Below are positions 45,819 to 55,560 of a DNA stretch of 64,000 bases, one piece after another. Each line of letters begins with the position of its first letter. The stretch's first letter is position 1. The position numbers and the translations under genes were made by a program. Source of the DNA: Microglena sp. YARC (taxonomy: Eukaryota > Chlorophyta > Chlorophyceae > Chlamydomonadales > Chlamydomonadaceae); the NCBI GenBank assembly GCA_022414725.1, contig CM039464.1, positions 46,583,957-46,647,956 on the forward strand. Reading direction: 5' to 3'. The notes under the pieces are model-generated. The model saw only the letters and a list, made by a program, of their open reading frames with translations. It was not told the origin of the DNA and searched no databases.

Positions 45819-46037
45819 GTTCCCCTGCAGTTGCAACAACCGGGAGCCGGACTGGTCCGCACGTTCCAGCAACCTGGAGAGCGATGGGGGCCCCTGGATT
45901 CTGGTGCGCGCCGCCCTATCCACTGGCCTGACAGTAGCCTTCCTCTCAGGCTCAATATCCGTGTGTATGAGCCAGGCTGGGCTTGGTCTGGTGGAATTTC
46001 ACTGGGAGACGCAACTCCTGGGGATCTTTTTGTTAAG
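45819..46037 (+). CDS. VPS13: VPS13-family gene, exon e23
   Basis: 73 codons, phase 0 both ends (CCGTAG acceptor; GTTAAG|GTATGC donor). Reads VPLQLQQPGAGLVRTFQQPG, then RRPIHWPDSSLPLRLNIR, then EPGWAWSGGISLGDATPG. The order Q-P-G, P-I-H-W-x-D, L-x-(I/L)-R-(I/V), (A)WS-G is a strong match to the inside of a VPS13 VAB repeat. A ~100-base copy of its 3' end with the donor sits at ~46615-46715. Confidence 0.9.
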
Positions 46038-46081
46038 GTATGCATGAATCCAGGGGGTGGTGATTGGGATGAAGTGACTTG

Positions 46082-47815
46082 CCCAGGCGATGGGAAGGGA
46101 TGTGAGGAGAAGGGGAAGGGGGAGGAGAAGGAGAAGGGAAAGGGAAAGGAGGGGCAGGGGAAGGAGGGGAAGGAGAAGGAGAAGGAGGAGGGGAAGGAGA
46201 AGAAGAAGGAAAAGGAGAAGGGAAAGGGCAAGGAGGGTAAGGGGGAGGAGGGGAAGGAGAAGAAGAATGAGAAGAAGGAGAAGGAAAAGGGAAAGGAGGG
46301 GAAGGAGAAGAAGAAGGAGAAGGGAAAGGTGTGGAAGGAGGGGAAGGGGAAGGAGAAGAAGAAGGGGAAGGAGAAGGAGAATGGAAAGGGAAGGGAGGGG
46401 AAGGGGAAGGAGAAGAAGCAGGAGAAGAAGGAGAAGGGAAAGGGAAAGGAGGGGAAGGGGAAGGAAGGGAAAGGGGAAGGGAAAAGAGGCGAAGGGGAAG
46501 GGGAGGTGAAGGGATGGGAAGGGAAAGGAAGGGGATAGAAAGAAAGGGAAAGGCTGCTGGATTCTGGTGCACACCGCCTAATTCACGGGAGTCTCTCCAT
46601 TAGACTCCGTGAACCAATTTGTGTATGAGCCAGGCTGGGCTTGGTCTAGCAGAATTTTACTGGGAGACGCCACTCCTGAGAACCTCTTTGCTAATGTATG
46701 CATGAATCCAGGCGTAGCTGATAGGGATGGACGGACTTGCCCAACTGATGGGAATGGAAGGAGGGGGCAGGGATTGGCAAGGGAAGGGGAACGAAGGGAA
46801 GGAAGGGGAAGGGAAGGAAGGGAAAGGAGGGGAAGGGAAGGAAAGGGAAAGAAGGGAAGGGACGGAAGAAGCAGGGAAGGAAGGGGAAAGAAGGGAAGGG
46901 ACGGAAGAAGCAGGGAAGGAAGGGTAAGGAAGGGGAAGGGAAGGAAGGGAAAGGGAAGGAAGGTGTAGGGAAGGAAGACAAGGAAGGAAGGGAAAGAAAG
47001 GAAGGGAAGGGAAAGAAGGGGAAGGGGAAGGGAAGGGAAGGAAGGAAGGGGCAGGGAAGGAGAAGGGAAAGGAGGAGAAGAGGAAGGAGGAGAAGAGAAG
47101 GGGAAAGAAGGGGTAGGGAAGGAAGGGAAGGAGAATAAGGGAAGGGGAAGGAGGGAAGGGATGGGTAGGGAAAGGAAATAAAGGGAGGGGGAGGGTAGGG
47201 AAGGGAAAGAAAAAGGGGAAGGGAAGGGAGGGAAGGGCGGGAAAGAAAGGGAAGGGAGGGAAGGGAGGGTAAGGGAAAGGAAAGGAATGGAGGGTGAGGG
47301 AATGGAAGGGAGGGCAAGGGGAGGTAGGGGAAGGGAAAGGGAGGGAGGGGAAGGGAAAGGAATGGAGGGAAGGGAGGGAAAAGGAAGGGAGGGGAAGGGA
47401 AGGAAGGCAAAGGGAAGGAAGGAAGGGTAAGGAAGGAGGGGGAAGGGATAGAAGGGGAAGGTAAGGAAGGGAGGGGGAGGGAAAGAAGGGGAGGGGAAGG
47501 AAGGGAAGTAAGGGGCAGGAAGGAGAGCGGAAAGGGGGGAAGTAGGAGAAGGGAAGGAGGGGAAGGGGAAGGGAGGGGAAAGGGAGGGGAAGGATGGGAA
47601 ATGGAATGGAAGGTAGGGGGAGGGAAAGGAGGGTAAGAGAGGAAAGGAGGTAAGGGTAAGAAAAGGAAGGGAGGGGAAGGGAGGGCAGGGAGGGAAGGGA
47701 GGGTAGGGAGGGGAAAGGAAGGGAGGGAGGGAAGGGAAAGGAAGGGGGGGGGGGAGGGAAGGTAAGGGATGGGAAAGGAGGGAAAAGGAAGGGAGAGGAA
47801 GGGGTAGGGAGGGGA
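46082..47815 (+). repeat. 1.7-kb polypurine tract (GGGAAGGA-type) with edge copy
   Basis: Nearly unbroken purine (+ strand) built from GGGAAGGAGAAG, GGAAGGGAAGG and GGGAGGG units. It is interrupted only by a donor-type copy of the e23 end (~46600-46760). Long Pro/Ser/Leu-type (- strand) and Glu/Lys/Gly-type (+ strand) open frames are by-products. Confidence 0.9.
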
Positions 47816-48542
47816 ATTTAAAATTTGAATTTTCAATCTAGCCCCAATTGATAGTCCACAATAATCTTGATTTGTGTCAGTTGAGGAAGTCCCTTAAGCG
47901 TAATTGGCTATCTTTTGGACTGTTACATGCATACGTGCACAAGTTTCATATTTTAATAGTTTCAATTCCAGCTTTGTAGGTTGGACAAGTCCCGTTCACC
48001 TAGTAGGCTACCACTGGGCTGTAGCAAACATACATACACAATCCAGGATTTACTGTTAAATCTGCAGTGATCCCCACTGAGTTCATGGTCCACCTTTTCT
48101 TTCACACATTGCTTTTAAAAGTCCACCTTGCCTTTCATACATTCCCCACTGAGTCCACAGCCCGCCTTTCCTTTCATACCATGCCTGTCTTGCTTTTAAA
48201 AGTCCACCTTGCCTTTCATACTTCCGCACTGAGTCTCAAGTCCGCCGCAAGGGGAAGGAAAGGAAAGGAAGGGGAAGGGAAGGAGAAGGAAAAGGAGGGG
48301 CAGGGAAGGGAAGGGAAGGGGAGGAAGGGGCAGGGAAGGAGAAGTCCGCCTTGCCTTTTATTTATGCAGCTGAGTCAATCCTTTTTCTTTTTAGCCTTTC
48401 ATGCCACGGTTGGGACAGTCCCTTAAGGCTATTTAGCCTACCCCTGGACAGATACATGCATACATACATACATACATACATACATACATACATACATACA
48501 TACATACCGGTACATACATACATACATACATCATTTATGCAG
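47816..48542 (+). mobile_element. Several SINE-like element A fragments before e24
   Basis: 3' parts at ~47858-47940 and ~47958-48040, and a fuller copy at ~48372-48535 (TTTTAGCCTTTCATGCCACGG, TTGGGACAGTCCCTTAAGG, AGCCTACCCCTGGAC) with a long (CATA)n tail. Between them lie CCTTTCATAC and GTCCACCTTGCC direct repeats and another short purine tract (48248-48345). Confidence 0.65.
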
Positions 48543-48658
48543 CTGCGTCACCGGAACCTTCACGAGACTCTGTTGGTTCGAGTGGACATGCGAACCAATG
48601 GAAGCAACACTATGCTGGTGACCTTGTCACATCAGCCTTCAACGTTCTCACCCTACAG
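48543..48658 (+). CDS. VPS13: VPS13-family gene, exon e24
   Basis: Phase 0 in (TTATGCAG), phase 2 out (CCTACAG|GTAGGT). Reads LRHRNLHETLLVRVDMRTNG then SNTMLVTLSHQPSTFSPY. Strand-rich and ends with a residue shared with e25, giving SPYRVDNCTG. Two further copies of its 3' half with donors follow. Confidence 0.8.
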
Positions 48659-48860
48659 GTAGGTTTGGTGTGGGTTTGGTGTGGGTTTGGGTGGTGGAAG
48701 CAACACTATGCTGGTGACCTTGTCACATCAGCCTTCAACGTTCTCACCCCACAGGTAGGTTTGGTGTGGGTTTGGTGTGGGTTTGGGTGGTGGAAGCAAC
48801 ACTATGCTGGTGACCTTGTCACATCAGCCTTCAATGTTAACACCCCACAGGTCGGTTTGG
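48659..48860 (+). repeat. Donor-type array after e24 (period ~94 bp)
   Basis: Copies of GGAAGCAACACTATGCTGG to CCCCACAG|GTAGG end at ~48752 and ~48850. The spacer is GTTTGGTGTGGGTTTGG. Confidence 0.9.
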
Positions 48861-48964
48861 TGTGGGTTTTTTTGTTTTTTGTGGTTGCAGCAACGGAATG
48901 GCAATGTGTTGTCGGGGGGAAAGTGTCTATAAACGGTCTATAAACGGTTTAAACCTGTGGTGAT

Positions 48965-49245
48965 AGTAGTACCCATGCTTACGTTCTTGTACTGCCCATG
49001 TTTACCTTTTTATACTACCCATGGTTACGTTTTTGTACTACTCATGTTTACGTTGTAGTACAACCCATGTTTACATTTTTGTACTACCCATGTTTACGTT
49101 TTTGTACTGCCCATGTTTACTTTTTTGCACTACCCATGTTTACGTTTTTGTACTGCCTATGTTTACTTTTTTGCACTACCCATGTTTACGTTTTTGTATT
49201 GCCCATGTTTACTTTTTTGCACTACCCATGTTTACGTTGCCTGCA
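48965..49245 (+). repeat. ~23/46-bp repeat (CCCATGTTTACGTTTTTGTA)
   Basis: About eleven units alternating TACGTTTTTGTACTGCCCATG and TACTTTTTTGCACTACCCATG. Confidence 0.9.
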
Positions 49246-49419
49246 TACGGTGAGCAGCCTGAAGGCTGGTAGGCTGGTAGGCCATGTGAAAGTGTGTGGG
49301 TTTGTGTGTATGCATGGGTGCAGGCATGGGTGTGTATGTATGGGTGTGTGTAAACATGTGTGTGTTGATGTGGCTATGCATGTGTATGTATGCATGAGCT
49401 TCTATGGTGAGCTACCAAA

Positions 49420-49620
49420 CCTGTAATGATAACGCCTAGTGGGGCGTGGTGTTAAGGGAGCCCCGTCTTTCGGCGGTAGGGAACGGGCTGCTACTTCACC
49501 TGGACAAAGCTACCATGGCGGTTGACAGCGAACACTAAATTGCACCCGTGGGGATTCAAACCCAGCAACTTCTTCGTTCTTTCTAGGAGCGGCTGGTAGA
49601 CCTAATCAAACCAAGCCTGG
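49420..49620 (-). mobile_element. SINE-like element B (tRNA-related), antisense
   Basis: AATGATAACGCCTAGTGGGG, CGTGGTGTTAAGGGAGCCCC, TCTTTCGGCGGTAGGGAA and AGCTACCATGGCGGTTGAC, then GGGGATTCAAACCCAGCAAC (a degenerate box B on the - strand). Near-identical 10-bp flanks, ACCAAACCTG (49414-49423) and ACCAAGCCTG (49610-49619), look like a target-site duplication. Confidence 0.7.
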
Positions 49621-49770
49621 TGTTGTTCTGGCTGGTGCCTAGGCAAATATCCTCGGCTGGCTGGTGCCTGGCTGGTGCCTGGTGCCTAGGCAAATATCCT
49701 CGGCTGGCTGGTGCCTGGCTGGTGCCTGGTGCCTGGCTGGTGTCTGGTGCCTAGGCAAATATCCTCGTGG
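49621..49770 (+). repeat. GGCTGGTGCCT repeats
   Basis: GGCTGGTGCCTGGCTGGTGCC and TAGGCAAATATCCTCG, two to three units. Confidence 0.85.
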
Positions 49771-49839
49771 ATGAATCTCCTAGGATGTTATGATCTCTGC
49801 TTTGCCACCCTATGCTGGTATTTCCTGTAAGGACCTTAC

Positions 49840-50207
49840 CTTATTTGCATTCAAATTCTCAAATTCCATATTCAAAGTCACATTCAAATGTCCGCTGCTG
49901 CCCAGGGTGGATAACTGCACTGGAGAGTCGCTCCATATCCAACATATTGGGTGCTCAGGGCAAGCAGGCGCAGGTCGTTTGTACAGCTGCCTGCCATGCA
50001 TTCAATTTTTCAAATTCTATATTCAAATTCAAATTCAAATTTCCGCTGCTGCCTAGGGTTGATAACTGCACTGGAGAGTCGCTCCATATCCAACAAATTG
50101 GGTGCTCAGGGCAAGCAGACGCAGGTCGATTGTACAGCTGCCTGCCATGCATTCAATTTTTCAAATTCTATGTTCAAATTCAAATTCAAATTTCCGCTGC
50201 TGCCTAG
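49840..50207 (+). repeat. Acceptor-type array before e25 (period ~151 bp)
   Basis: Units with TTCAAATTCAAATTCAAAT, CCGCTGCTGCC(C/T)AG|GG, then the first ~95 bases of e25. Junctions end near 49906, 50057 and 50207 (real). Because the period is not a multiple of three, each copy opens in a different frame. Confidence 0.9.
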
Positions 50208-50353
50208 GGTTGATAACTGCACTGGAGAGTCGCTCCATATTCAGCAGGTTGGGTGCTCTGGGCAAGAAGACGCAGTACGACCGTACAGCTGCCTGCCATA
50301 CGCCTGGGACGAGCCCAGCCTTTCCAACCGACAGTTGATGGTACTGCTTCCAG
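50208..50353 (+). CDS. VPS13: VPS13-family gene, exon e25 (VAB block 6, LPYAWDEP)
   Basis: Phase 2 in (CTGCCTAG acceptor; gives Arg with e24), phase 1 out (CTTCCAG|GTACAG). Reads RVDNCTGESLHIQQVGCSGQ, then RPYSCLPYAWDEPSLSNR and QLMVLLPG. The string N-x-T--S-x-x-I-x-Q and then P-x-x-x-x-PYAWDEP is a hallmark of the last VAB repeat of VPS13 proteins, one of the clearest family signatures here. Confidence 0.93.
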
Positions 50354-50506
50354 GTACAGTTTTGCTTTAAATAAATGCAGTACAGAGCTTGATGCTCCCC
50401 CTTTTCCCCTTCACATTGATTATTAATTATTTATGATTGATCATTGATAAATGATAATGGATAATAAAGAATTCCCTTCACGTTGATAATTACAGTGTTA
50501 GAGTGT

Positions 50507-50650
50507 GATCAAACGGAAGGTCCCGGTGAATCACACCGGGACCTTCCGTTTGATCTTACGTTCACCCACAGAATTCGGGACCTTCCGTGTGATCACACGT
50601 TCACCAACAGAATTCAGGACCTTCCGTTTGATCACACGTTCACCCACAGA
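50507..50650 (+). repeat. 22-bp perfect palindrome (5-nt loop) followed by direct repeats
   Basis: Arms 50507-50528 (starts GATCAAACGG, ends CCCGGTG) and 50534-50555 are perfect complements; the loop is AATCA. The right arm begins a direct repeat with GGACCTTCCGT-TGATC and ACGTTCACC-ACAGAATT, occurring three times to 50650. Confidence 0.95.
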
Positions 50651-50655
50651 ATTGA

Positions 50656-51204
50656 TTCAAATAATTAATCATACAGTGCAGAGCTTGATTCTCATCTCAT
50701 AGCGATCAAGGTGCAACTTTGCGTTAGTTGCAATTTGTATCGGAATATAGATAGGCCCTCGTCTTTTGGCAGAAGATGTTTTCAGGCCAGGTGTGTGTGT
50801 GTGGGTATGGGTGGGTGGGGGTGTGGGGGGTTGGTGGGTGGGTGTGTTTTCGTGTGTGTGTGTGTGTGTGTGTGCTGCCCCCCCCCAAACCCCACCCCAC
50901 CCCACCCCCTGTGAACAGGTGGGAAACGTTTGGGCAAGTTCGCTTAGGATGAGCTAGGTCAGCGCTGCCAAATCGTGTGTATGCCAAAGCTGCATAGCTC
51001 AAACCTGCGCCCCTATAGGCAGCAGTTCGTTCGCTCCCAGTAACACAAGTCAACTACGACGGATGAGCACCCGGGTCGACCTCCAGGGGACCCACCAGGG
51101 CACCCTACTATTTCCTAGACCATATAACCCCCTACCCGGAAAGAAACTTTCATCCCCCCACCCTCACCCCCACCCTTACTCCCACCCCCACCCCCTATGA
51201 ACAG
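50656..51204 (+). repeat. Intron 25: GT-rich tract and acceptor-type copy of the e26 start
   Basis: GTGTGTGTG/GTGGGTGGG sequence at 50790-50880. A copy of CC(C)TGTGAACAG|GTGGGAAACG plus GGGCAAGTTCGCTTAGGATGA lies at ~50905-50965 and resembles e26's start. C-rich runs follow to the real acceptor ATGAACAG (51204). Confidence 0.8.
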
Positions 51205-51665
51205 GTGGAAAACGTCTGGGCAAGTTCGCTTTGGATGAATTAGGTCAACGCTGCGACCTAGCAATGGCAAGGTCACCCGATGGTGCTGTACAGCAAGCAA
51301 AGCACATCACTGCAGTTGTTGTAGCCGATGGGCCCACGCGCGTGCTCAAGATTGTGGACCTGGACGTCCACCCTACGTTCAGCCTCACCCTCAAGCCTAG
51401 ACCCAAGGGGCTGATGCGCAAGCTCACCACATTCTTTACCCCGGACACAGCAGTCTCCAATCTGGGCCCGGACCTGCAAGCCCTGCACACTCCTCTGCTG
51501 AGCAGTAGCAGCTGTCAAATCATGGAGGTGGTGGTTTGCCTTAAGGGTGTGGGCTTGTCTCTGGTTTCGGAGACAGAGGAGCTAGGCTACTTCCTCATGC
51601 AAGACCTACGCGCCACCGTTGGCCTGACCCCAGTGCAGATGTCTGTGAACGCCTCCATTCAACAG
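51205..51665 (+). CDS. VPS13: VPS13-family gene, exon e26
   Basis: Phase 1 in, phase 0 out (CAACAG|GTGAGC). Reads GKRLGKFALDELGQRCDLAM, then ITAVVVADGPTRVLKIVDLD, later IMEVVVCLKGVGLSLVSETE and LGYFLMQDLRATVGLTPVQ. The sequence V-x-A-D-G-P-T-(R)-V-L-x-I, then G-(I/V)-G-x-S-L-(I/V)-(N/S)-x-x-x-E-E-(L)-x-Y, is the conserved order in the VPS13 C-terminal region directly after the adaptor-binding repeats. The last ~13 bases with donor recur at ~51868. Confidence 0.93.
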
Positions 51666-52170
51666 GTGAGCTTGGGCAAGCCTATGTGGGCCATGTGGGC
51701 CATGTGACTTGCCCACTATGCTCCCTACTCAACCCTTCGACATTCCGCCCACCCATCCACCCACAACCCACACCCCCAACCCACCAGTATACCAGAATGG
51801 GCGTTGTGGGCAAACTACCAGAATGCTCACTATGCCCAATACTCTCAACCCTTCGACATTCAACAGGTGAGCTTGGTCAAGCCTCTTACGCCTTTGGAAT
51901 ACATCGTCATACAGGGGGTGCAAGCCACTATCATACATATGAGCGGGAGGGGGGAAGCTACCCTCCAGTGAGCTAGCATCCACAAGCCAGATCTCCTATA
52001 CCCTAAAACCTAAAGCCTAAGGCTTGACTTACGCTTGACTTAGGCTTGACTTAGGCTTGACTTAGACTTTCCAGTTGTTATCTGCAATGTCAACCTCACT
52101 GACACCTCCCTAGTCCTCTTTCCTGCCCACCACCACCATCACCACCACCACCCGCACCCGCACCACCCAC
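51666..52170 (+). repeat. Intron 26 start: copy of the e26 end, CTTGACTTAGG repeats
   Basis: TCGACATTCAACAG|GTGAGCTTGG at ~51868 copies the e26 border (a partial echo, CCCTTCGACATTCCG, at ~51737). Four CTTGACTTA(G/C)G units lie at 52024-52066. The intron is otherwise irregular. Confidence 0.75.
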
Positions 52171-53224
52171 CCACTCACCCACACCACGCCCACCACCACA
52201 TGCAACACACAGGTGCAGGAAGACAACTGCTTAGCTCCGGCGTCCTTTCCAGTTGTGATCTGCACTGCCAACCTCACTGACACCTCTCCTGTCCTCTTCC
52301 CCGACCACAACCACCACCACCACCCCACCTACCGACCCACCCACCCACCCCCACCACGCCCACCACCACATTTCAACACACAGGTGCAGGTAGACAACTG
52401 CTTAGCTTCGGCGTCCTTTCCAGTTGTGATCTGCACTGCCTACCTCACTGACGCCTCTCTCCTGCCCACCACCACCACCACCACCCGCACCACCCACCTA
52501 CCGACCCACCCACTCACCCACACCACGCCCACCACACATTCAACACACAGGTGCAGGTAGACAACTGCTTAGCTGCGGCGTCCTTTCCAGTCGTAATCTG
52601 CACTGCCAACCTCACTGACACCTCTCCTGCCCACCACCACCACCACCACCCGCACCACCCCACCTACTGACCCACCCACTCACCCACACCACGCCCACCA
52701 CCACATTCAACACACAGGTGCAGGTAGACAACTGCTTAGCTTCGGCGTCCTTTCCAGTCGTAATCTGCACTGCCAACCTCACTGACACCTCTCCTGCCCA
52801 CCACCACCACCACCACCACCACCCGCACCACCCCACCTACTGACCCACCCACTCACCCACACCACGCCCACCACCACATTCAACACACAGGTGCAGGTAG
52901 ACAACTGCTTAGCTTCGGCGTCCTTTCCAGTTGTGATCTGCACTGCCTACCTCACTGACGCCTCTCCTGCCCACAACCACCACCACCACCCGCACCACCC
53001 CACCTACCGACCCACCCTCTCACCCACACCACGCCCACCACCACATTCAACACACAGGTGCAGGTAGACAACTGCTTAGCTGCGGCGTCCTTTCCAGTCG
53101 TAATCTACACTGCCAACCTCACTGACACCTCTCCTGCCCACCACCACCACCACCACCCGCACCACCCCACCTACTGACCCACCCACTCACCCACACCACG
53201 CCCACCACCACATTCAACACACAG
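52171..53224 (+). repeat. Acceptor-type array before e27 (period ~167-173 bp, seven acceptors)
   Basis: CAACACACAG|GTGCAGGTAGAC with the first ~55-90 bases of e27 and a CCACCACCACC/CACCCACACCACGCC spacer. Junctions end at 52212, 52383, 52550, 52717, 52890, 53057 and 53224 (real). Confidence 0.92.
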
Positions 53225-54216
53225 GTGCAGGTAGACAACTGCTTAGCTTCGGCGTCCTTTCCAGTCGTAATCTGCAGCCCTGTATCTCGCTCCATGTTCA
53301 ACATTGCTGTAATGGTGTACCCTGGTGGCAGCTTCGGCCAGCTGCCCCTTAATAGGATGGGTGCTGGAGATATCACCCCCCCTGCTGTGGGCTGGGCCCC
53401 CACGGTTGTGGGAGATGCTGAGCAAGGCTCGCATGCCAGCAGCTACGAAGAAGCTGCCCTGAAGCTGCAGAAGCTGCAAGAAGCTGTAGATGCCAGCAGC
53501 TGCCAAGAAGCTGCCCTGAAGCTGCAGAAGCTGCAAGAAGCTGAGGATGCAGTGGCAATGGCTCCAACCCTGTACCCTGTGAAGGATCCTCGCCTCCCGG
53601 AGGCCGTCACGGTGCAGTGCTGTGTGTGGCGGAGCAGACGTGGGGGAGTGCTGTGCGTGCAACATATGTCCGTTGAAGCCGCGCCACTTGCGGTTTGTGT
53701 GGAAGAAGCCTACTTGCACCGAATTGCAGCGTTTGCTATGTCCTCTTTGGCGACTGCCTCAGGGAAGGGCACGAAGGCTGGTAAGAGCCGGCGGCATGGT
53801 AAAGCCTCTGGTGTTATGGAGGGAAGAGGAAGGAGGTCGCAAGTGGCTTCACATGAACCCAACACTAGCTTGATCTCTGGGGCTGTACCCCTGGAGCATG
53901 TTCTTCTCCGCCCTAAAGTATACATCGAGCGAATGGTTTTCTCAGCCATTCGACTTGCCGTCAGCTTTGCTCCCAGCACAGCGGGGCCCCTGGAGGCAGC
54001 CCAGTGGTTGAAGGGCGAGGGGGGCATGCATGCGCAAGCTAGTCATTTCAAAGCAGCGCAGACGGTGAAGGGAAGAGCAAGCAGCGGTGTGCTGCGCACG
54101 CTGCTCTCATTAGCTCATGTTGAGAGCGCTTGGGTCCAGCTTCGCGGCCTGGAGCTGCGTCACCCCCTCATGGGCCATGATGCCCTGGCTCAAGTGATTG
54201 GCTGGCATTATGTCAG
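53225..54216 (+). CDS. VPS13: VPS13-family gene, exon e27
   Basis: 330 codons, phase 0 in, phase 2 out (TGTCAG|GTATGA). Starts VQVDNCLASASFPVVICS, the V-D-N-x-L-x-x-x-x-F-P-V-(V/L) block of VPS13. After a linker comes a 21-residue unit duplicated in tandem (ASS-EEAALKLQKLQEA, coiled-coil-like, codons ~75-115). Then AVTVQCCVWRSRRGGVLCVQ, LEHVLLRPKVYIERMVFS and VQLRGLELRHPLMGHDALAQ. The last block is the conserved stretch before the C-terminal VPS13 domain. Six copies of this last ~110 bases follow. Confidence 0.9.
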
Positions 54217-55106
54217 GTATGATTTTTATGGATCGGCTAAAACTCATGATACAACTCATGTTACAACTCATGTTAAAAATCTCATTAGCTCACGTTGAGA
54301 GCACTTGGGTCCAGCTTCGCGGCCTGGAGCTGCGTCACCCCCAAATGGGCCATGATGCCCTGGCTCAAGTGATTGGCTGGCATTATGTCAGGTATGATTT
54401 TTACGGATGGCTAAAACTCATGTTACAACTCATGTTAAAAATCTCATTAGCTCACGTTGAGAGCGCTTGGGTCCAGCTTCGCGGCCTGGAGCTGCGTCAC
54501 CCCCTCATGGGCCATGATGCCCTGGCTCAAGTGATTGGCTGGCATTATGTCAGGTATTATTTTTACGGATGGCTAAAACTCATGTTACAACTCATGTTAA
54601 AAATCTCATTAGCCTATGTGGAGAGCGCTTGGGTCCAGCTTCGCGGCCTGGAGCTGCGTCACCCCCTCATGGGCCATGATGCCCTGGCTCAAGTGATTGA
54701 CTGGCATTATGTCAGGTATGATTTTTACGGATGGCTAAAACTCATGTTACAACTCATGTTAAAAATCTTATTAGCCTATGTGGAGAGCGCTTGGGTCCAG
54801 CTTCGCGGCCTGGAGCTACGTCATCCTCTCATGGGCAATGATGCCCTAGCACAAGTGATTGGCTGGCATTACGTCAGGTTTGTTTTTAATGGATATCTAA
54901 AACTTATGCTACATCTCATGTTAAAAACCTCATTAGCCTATGTGGAGAGCGCTTGGGTCCAGCTTCGCGGCTTGGAGCTGCGCCACCCTCTCATGGGCCA
55001 CAATGCACTAGCTCAAGAGATCGGCTGCCATTACGTCAAGCATGTTTTTTACGGATGGCTAAAAGCTATGTTTCAACTCGTGTTACAACTCATGTCCAAA
55101 CCTTAG
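54217..55106 (+). repeat. Donor-type array after e27, open in one frame (period ~162 bp)
   Basis: TATGTCAG|GTATGATTTTTA junctions at 54216, 54391, 54553, 54715 and 54877 (weakened), and a mutated one near 55040 (CAAG|CATG). Each unit repeats GAGAGCGCTTGGGTCCAGC through GGCTGGCATTATGTCAG plus a TACGGATGGCTAAAACTCATG spacer. Four periods are 162-163 bp, so a ~300-codon frame spans the array. Confidence 0.92.
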
Positions 55107-55560
55107 CGGGACTGAGATATGCGGGACTGGGGGGGGGGGGGGGGGGGGGGGTAGGGTTAACTACACACACAGACATAAACACGCACACACAAACACACAC
55201 ACAGGCACAGATAGACATGCACACACAGACACACAAACACATACACACACAGACATAAACACGCACACACAGACACACACACAGGCACAGATAGACATGC
55301 ACATACAGACACATAAACACAGACACACAGGTATGCCTTCTGGTGGCTAAACATGAGTTTTACCTATTTTGGATGTGGGTTTGTCAGTCTTCAGCCATCC
55401 CATCCGGTAAACCTAGTTCTGGTGTGGTGTGTGTGGTTTGGTGTGGTGTGTGGTGTGGTAGTGTGGTGGTGGTGTGGTGTGTGGGTCAGTCTGTCTTCAG
55501 CAATCCCATCAGGTAAACCCAGGACTGTAGTATTACATCGTCATATCATTTCCTCATCCC
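55107..55560 (+). repeat. Poly-G, CA-rich (ACACACAGACA) and GGTGTGGTGTG tracts
   Basis: Poly-G at 55128-55152. An ~80-bp unit with ACACACAGACATAAACACGC is duplicated to ~55335. GTGGTGTGTGG and the twice-occurring CAGTCTTCAGC-ATCCCATC-GGTAAACC block lie at ~55383-55515. Confidence 0.8.

Noticed and set aside
45999..47836. Proline/leucine-rich - strand frames and Glu-Gly-Lys + strand frames
   Set aside because: Products of the polypurine tract in the intron after e23.
54198..55106. A separate ~300-codon gene
   Set aside because: It is entirely made of ~162-bp copies of the e27 end; kept as a finding about in-frame arrays.
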